From the NCBI GenBank assembly GCA_031270065.1, contig JAISYF010000178.1, positions 1 to 57,023 on the forward strand: a stretch of 57,023 bases of DNA, read 5' to 3'. This document shows positions 52,919-57,023 of the stretch, one piece after another. Under the pieces are notes generated by a model. The model saw only the letters and a program-made list of their open reading frames with translations, made no database searches and was not told the origin of the DNA. This DNA comes from Prevotellaceae bacterium (GTDB taxonomy: Bacteria > Bacteroidota > Bacteroidia > Bacteroidales > Paludibacteraceae). Position numbers and translations under genes: made by a program. Every line of letters begins with the position of its first letter. Position 1 is the first letter of the stretch.

Positions 52919-53725
52919 TTACGACTTTTTTTCCCACACATACCACGCCGGTATCTGGTGTCCCCACCACAACTGCCGCGAAATGCACCAATCCTTTATG
53001 TTCGTAAGCCAATGCCGATAGGTGTTTTTAAATTTTTCGGGGAAAAACTTAATCGTGTCGTTTTCAACAACATCGAGCGCGGGTTTTGCCAATTTATCTA
53101 TTTTTAGAAACCACTGCGTAGAAAGTTTCGGCTCTATCGGCACATCGGTGCGCTCAGAAAAGCCCACTTTGTTGGCGTATGGCTCAACTTTTTCCATTAA
53201 ACCGCTTTTTTCCAACTCTTTTTCAATCTCTTTCCGCACATCAAAACGGTCTTTGCCTGCATAATGCAAGCCGTTGCTGTTCAATGCGCCGTTGTCGTTG
53301 AAAATGTCTATTGACGGCAAATTGTATTTTTCGCCGAGCATATAGTCGTTAATATCGTGTGCGGGGGTAACTTTGAGGCAGCCTGTGCCGAACTCAATAT
53401 CAACATATTCGTCCTCTATCACCGGGATTTCGCGGTTGCAAATCGGCACAATCACTTTTTTGCCTTTCAAATGCGCGGTTTTGGGATTGTTCGGATTTAT
53501 ACACATTGCCGTATCGCCGAAAATGGTTTCGGGGCGGGTAGTTGCTACTACGGCGTATTCCCCGTTTTTTGTTTCAGGGCAAACACGCAGGTTTGCCTCT
53601 ACGCTTTCTACCGCTTTTTGCGCCAATGTTTCGATTTTTTCCAATTCTGCAGGAGAAAAATCGGCGGATAATTCTAATATAAAATCTTGTATATTCATAT
53701 TTTTTATTTTTTTATTTTGTATCAT
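52919..53725 (-). pseudogene. valS: valS middle part: editing domain to the catalytic core, 3' truncated
   Basis: 268 residues. From about residue 55 it reads as valyl-tRNA synthetase: [20 protein letters not shown] (editing domain), [20 protein letters not shown], and [18 protein letters not shown]. It then ends WEKKS and stop, before the KMSKS loop, the tRNA-binding bundle and the coiled coil, some 40 percent of a normal enzyme. The first 50 residues are helical and Glu/Lys-rich ([20 protein letters not shown]) and are not part of the usual sequence. ATG 53725 or 53698 may start it. Taken alone it cannot charge tRNA. An intact valS elsewhere is expected. Confidence 0.75.
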
Positions 53726-53787
53726 AAAAATACTTAATTCATTTATATTCTATTCTTTTTGTCATACCAATCATAAATTATTATATA

Positions 53788-54558
53788 TCAAAGTCCAGAT
53801 ATTTTATTCTCAATCAACTTTTTCAATGCCGCCTCAATTTTTTCTCTCTTTTTTTCCGAAAAATTTTTTAATTCGGGTTTCAATTCCGCAAGGGTTTTGT
53901 TGATAACTTTCTGATTATCTGTATTTTTATCAACAATTTTATCAACAATTTTATATTTTAAATAATACAATTTTCCGTTCTGTTCCTTATAATTTACTTC
54001 CTCGTCAGAGAGCGCGGTAAGGGCTTTCGGGTCCCAGTTCACCATACGCACGCCTCTGTAAATCAGCCCTTTGTCGTACAAATCGCAAAAAACTTTCAGC
54101 ACGCTTTCCGAGCGTGTTTTGTCCATCGTAAAAGCGGTGCGTTCCCAATCGCAACTTGCGCCGAGTTTTTTGAGTTGTTCGAGAATAATTCCGCCGTGTT
54201 TGTGTGTCCATTCCCAAGCGTGCGCAAGAAATTCTTCGCGGGTTAAATCCGTTTTTTTTATGCCTTCCTGCGCAAGTTTATTTACCACTTTTGCCTCTGT
54301 GGCAATGGAAGCGTGGTCGGTGCCGGGCACCCAGCAGGCGTTTTTGCCCTGCATACGCGCACGGCGCACCAACACGTCCTGAATGGTGTTGTTGAGCATG
54401 TGTCCCATGTGCAGCATGCCTGTAACGTTGGGCGGAGGAATGACGATTGTGTAAGGCTCGCGCTCATCTGGCTCGGAGTGGAATAAATTATTGTCCAACC
54501 AATATTGATACCATTTTTCCTCAATTTCCGAAGGATTGTATTTTGTGGAAAGTTCCAT
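53788..54558 (-). pseudogene. valS: valS N-terminal part, interrupted in the editing domain
   Basis: 256 residues. [20 protein letters not shown], the HIGH-type motif [28 protein letters not shown] and [16 protein letters not shown] are typical of valyl-tRNA synthetase. After [10 protein letters not shown] the usual sequence is replaced by about 50 charged helical residues ([34 protein letters not shown]) and a stop at 53788. The normal sequence resumes in another frame from about 53560. A 62-bp gap separates the two pieces. The split lies at a surface hairpin of the editing domain, so two chains might in principle associate, but the missing 3' end argues for a dead copy. A full promoter module lies upstream. 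Confidence 0.75.
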
Positions 54559-54602
54559 TTTTTAAACTAAAAAAATAAATATTTAAAATTAAAAAAATTT
54601 TT

Positions 54603-54650
54603 GCAAAGGTAACATAAAATTTTCAATTACACACAAACTTGTAAAAATAC
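54603..54650 (-). promoter_or_regulatory. Dispersed promoter module, copy D (valS)
   Basis: On the minus strand AAGTTTGTGTGTAATTGAAA then TTTTATGTTACCTTTGC, -7 box 54604-54611, 45 bases before the valS ATG. The upstream half of the module has been replaced by a TTTGAAAA repeat. Confidence 0.7.
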
Positions 54651-54723
54651 AATTTGAAAATTTGAAAGATTTAAAAATTCAATTTGAATATTTGATAATT
54701 TGAAGATTTGAAAATTTGAGGAT
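54651..54723. repeat. TTTGAAAA-family repeat
   Basis: AATTTGAAAATTTGAAAGAT, then AATTTGAATATTTGATAATT and TTTGAAGATTTGAAAATTTG. Single orientation. The rest of the gap up to 55051 holds only the REP-like hairpin below. Confidence 0.7.
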
Positions 54724-54784
54724 GTAGAAAATGCCAATTTTCCCCCACGCTGCACGCCGTAGGTGTGCAACAAAATACACACCG

Positions 54785-54808
54785 CATTGCGGGTCAAAGC
54801 CTGCAATG
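54785..54808. repeat. REP-like hairpin, second copy
   Basis: CATTGCGGG and CCTGCAATG form a 9-bp stem (one G-T pair) around TCAAAG. Related to the hairpin at 4476-4503. Confidence 0.5.
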
Positions 54809-55051
54809 ACTACGCCAAAGACGCGCCAAGCCAAAGCCATTTTTTTTTATTCGATAGTGATAACTCAAAGAGAATGTCGGGCTGAAATCGCCAATCAAAT
54901 CATCATCTTTTGTAATTAATTTGAAAAGGGTTAAACTTTCGCCCATTTCAAACTGCAACTCGCATTAGGCAAAGTTTTGTCCGTGTTTTCGGTCTGCACA
55001 TTAATATTTATGCAAACCGCTAAAAATAACAGTGATGCAATTTTTTTTAAC

Positions 55052-55804
55052 TCAAAACATATAAATTCCGCCGATTCCGTAAAAATTACTGCTCACTACA
55101 GGGCTGATTGTCAAGCCGTTAGATTTTCTTTTGATTTTGAAAAGTTTGTGCCAAACGGTCAACATCAGGTAAGAAAGTTCCACGCAAAGAATGCTCACGC
55201 CTGCACCTGTAATCACATCGCTGAGCCAGTGCTTGCGGTTTATCATTCGCATAGTTGCGGTGGTAAAAGCGAAACCGTACCCCGCAACGCCAATCCACGG
55301 CGACGTGTCTTTGTATTCGCGGAAAAGAATATGCGCCCCAAGAAATGCCGTTGCCGTATGTCCTGATGGAAACGAATGGTTGTTTGAACCGTCCGGGCGA
55401 GTAATATTGGCAAGTTGTTTTGTCGGCTGCACAATCGCAGTGCAAAAAATCATTGCAGTGCCAAGCACAAGAGTCCTGTCCAAAAGGTTATGTTTTGCCT
55501 TTACTCCGCACAAATCCAAGCCGTAAATTCCAAGATATGGAATAAATTGAATGTAGTCGTCAAAATGGTACTGACGATGAATATTCTTTGAAATTTGTTT
55601 GTCGATGCTGTGGTCAAGATGCTGTAAATCAGGCGTAAAGCGTGTGAGTATTCCGTAAGAAACCATTGCCGTGGGAATTACATAAACCAACGGCGAAATT
55701 TTTTGAGTTTTTTGCTTTTGTTCTAAAATTTCCGTTGTGTCGTTTTGCGCAAATATTTTAAACGGCAAAAAAAGAATTACATAAAATAGAATAATATACC
55801 GCAT
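55052..55804 (-). CDS. PAP2-family phosphatase, exported
   Basis: 250 residues. N-terminal signal peptide or anchor (IILFYVILFLPFKIFAQ). The three phosphatase motifs are complete: KQLANITRP, SFPSGHTA and RMINRKHWLSD. Several hydrophobic segments lie around them. It should hydrolyse a lipid phosphate or pyrophosphate, such as undecaprenyl pyrophosphate or a phosphatidyl-glycerophosphate or lipid A phosphate; which one is open. It stands 33 bases after purM on the same strand. Confidence 0.92.
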   Translation of the reverse strand: MRYIILFYVILFLPFKIFAQNDTTEILEQKQKTQKISPLVYVIPTAMVSYGILTRFTPDLQHLDHSIDKQISKNIHRQYHFDDYIQFIPYLGIYGLDLCGVKAKHNLLDRTLVLGTAMIFCTAIVQPTKQLANITRPDGSNNHSFPSGHTATAFLGAHILFREYKDTSPWIGVAGYGFAFTTATMRMINRKHWLSDVITGAGVSILCVELSYLMLTVWHKLFKIKRKSNGLTISPVVSSNFYGIGGIYMF

Positions 55805-55837
55805 TATTTTATTAGGTCTATTAAAAACAAAGCATTT

Positions 55838-56866
55838 TTAAAGTATTTCAACGCCCTCTTTGTCGGTTACTTCGCCGATAATTGTTGCTGTTTCGCCGTA
55901 AATTTTAAGCGTGGAAATTGCTTTTTCAACTTCGCTTTTCGGCAAGGCTATCACCATTCCAATGCCCATATTGAAAATATTGAACATTTCGCGGTGCGGA
56001 ATTTTGCCTACGGTTTCTAAAAATCTGAAAATTGGCAGAATTTTCCAACTGCCCTCGTTTATTTTTATTCCCTGATTTTCGTGCAAAATTCGCGGTATGT
56101 TTTCGTCAAATCCGCCGCCTGTTATATGACTGATTCCGTGAATGTTACAAGTTTCAATCACATCTAAAACAGGCTTAATGTAGATTTTTGTAGGAGTTAA
56201 TAAAACCTCGCCGAGAGTTTGTTTTTCGTCTAATTCAGGGTAAATTTTATTCAGGTCTAAATTGTTGTCAGTCAATATTTTACGCACAAGTGAAAAACCG
56301 TTTGAATGCACTCCGCTTGACGAAATTCCAAGCAAGGCATCGCCCACAGCCACTTTTGAGCCGTCAATCAACAGTGATTTTTCCACTACGCCGCAGGTAA
56401 AGCCCGCAATATCGTATTCGCCATTCGGGTACATATCTGGCATTTCGGCAGTTTCGCCGCCAATCAGCGCGCAACCTGCCTGCCTGCAACCGTTAGCCAC
56501 GCCCGCCACAATTTGCTCAATTTTTTCAGGCTCATTTTTGCCGACCGCCACATAATCAAGGAAAAACAACGGCTCTGCGCCCTGCGCCAGCACGTCATTG
56601 ACGCACATCGCTACTGCGTCAATGCCGATTGTATCGTGCCTGTCAAGTGCAAAAGCGAGTTTGAGTTTTGTACCCACGCCATCGGTACCGCTCACCAAAA
56701 CAGGCTCTTTTATGTTGATTTTCGATAAATCGAACATACCGCCAAACGCGCCGATATTGCCCATAATTCCTGTTCGCGCCGTTGATGCAACGTGCTTTTT
56801 AATCCTCCGAACTACCTCGTAGCCAGCCTCTAAATTAACGCCTGCATTTGAATAACTTTTTGCCAT
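55838..56866 (-). CDS. purM: Phosphoribosylformylglycinamidine cyclo-ligase (AIR synthetase)
   Basis: 342 residues from the ATG at 56866 ([20 protein letters not shown]). Fifth step of purine synthesis, ATP-dependent closure of FGAM to AIR. Motifs: [16 protein letters not shown] (ATP and substrate loop), [30 protein letters not shown] and [16 protein letters not shown]. The frame is open to 56965, but that part reads through a TTTGAAAA repeat, so the later start is correct. Confidence 0.96.
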   Translation of the reverse strand: MAKSYSNAGVNLEAGYEVVRRIKKHVASTARTGIMGNIGAFGGMFDLSKINIKEPVLVSGTDGVGTKLKLAFALDRHDTIGIDAVAMCVNDVLAQGAEPLFFLDYVAVGKNEPEKIEQIVAGVANGCRQAGCALIGGETAEMPDMYPNGEYDIAGFTCGVVEKSLLIDGSKVAVGDALLGISSSGVHSNGFSLVRKILTDNNLDLNKIYPELDEKQTLGEVLLTPTKIYIKPVLDVIETCNIHGISHITGGGFDENIPRILHENQGIKINEGSWKILPIFRFLETVGKIPHREMFNIFNMGIGMVIALPKSEVEKAISTLKIYGETATIIGEVTDKEGVEIL

Positions 56867-56877
56867 AAAATATTTAA

Positions 56878-56902
56878 AAATTTGAGGATTTGAAAATTTA
56901 AT
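56878..56902. repeat. TTTGAAAA-family repeat, short copy
   Basis: TTTGAGGATTTGAAAATTTA directly upstream of purM. No clear purM promoter box was found in the remaining bases to the window edge. Confidence 0.6.
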
Positions 56903-57023
56903 TAAGTGCTTCGTTCCTTTGTAAATTTTGGAGTATAGACATTTTTTTTTTACACCTATTTTCAAATACCATTCAAAAATAAGTGTAAAAAAGTTTTTTA
57001 TCTAATTGATAATCAGTATTTTA

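Noticed and set aside
53726..53787. Intein or intron at the valS split
   Set aside because: The gap and extra helical tails together are far too short for an intein and show no splice-site residues; no group I or II intron structure is visible.
54759..54837. Possible structured RNA in the GC-richer stretch upstream of valS
   Set aside because: Only two short hairpins of REP type are seen; no conserved RNA class recognised.

Overview
The window looks like chromosomal DNA of an anaerobic, AT-rich member of the Bacteroidota, probably Bacteroidales. Four observations point there. Many genes are preceded by the phylum's TAnnTTTG -7 box, mostly TACCTTTG or TAATTTTG. Shine-Dalgarno sequences are nearly absent. 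Two large secreted proteins end in type IX secretion (T9SS) sorting domains. The gene content is typical: a SusB-like GH97 glucosidase, LVIVD and DUF4105 proteins, an A-type flavoprotein for O2/NO removal, and a sigma factor paired with a membrane partner.

Layout. 0.3-3 kb: an XRE regulator whose frame is broken at an AC repeat, a flavodiiron protein and a UbiA prenyltransferase. 3-11.7 kb: a minus-strand surface-glycan cluster (polytopic membrane protein, GT4, acyltransferase, two GT2, GT11 and GT23-like fucosyltransferases) led by maf and an NlpC/P60 hydrolase. 12-22.4 kb: plus-strand housekeeping and envelope genes (uvrA, ribE, yjbR-like, GH73-LysM, DUF4105, purF, S41 protease, exported thioredoxin), with a transposase scar before purF. 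22.8-25.5 kb: infC-rpmI-rplT, with infC starting at AUA, and an aminotransferase. 25.8-35 kb: ECF sigma factor and its partner, LVIVD lipoprotein, GH97, fabG, trxA, an orphan ABC ATPase, fructose-bisphosphate aldolase. 35.4-42 kb: two more glycosyltransferases, an AraC regulator, a DUF2147 protein, a lone RND adaptor, glgB. 42-46.2 kb: a PNGase F-family protein and a large adhesin-like protein, both predicted T9SS cargo.

46.7-52.3 kb holds the least familiar locus: a compact seven-gene minus-strand operon. It encodes a four-TM protein with a large periplasmic coiled region, a P-loop GTPase, a single-pass protein with cytoplasmic and periplasmic halves, three small exported or lipoprotein genes and a DUF805 protein. 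The first two products share a C-terminal PWWKR[LI]F tag. A run of nearly ten ATCT repeats lies just upstream of the operon promoter. This is the best candidate for an undescribed system. 52.6-54.6 kb: a valS that is split in its editing domain and lacks the KMSKS and anticodon-binding part, next to a 44-bp perfect palindrome. The window ends with a PAP2 phosphatase and purM.

Two dispersed repeat families run through the intergenic DNA. One is a roughly 64-bp element that carries a complete promoter (five copies). The other is built of TTTGAAAA-like units, often arranged as long inverted repeats around a conserved core; one copy lies inside a glycosyltransferase reading frame. All calls come from reading sequence and translations; no database search was possible.
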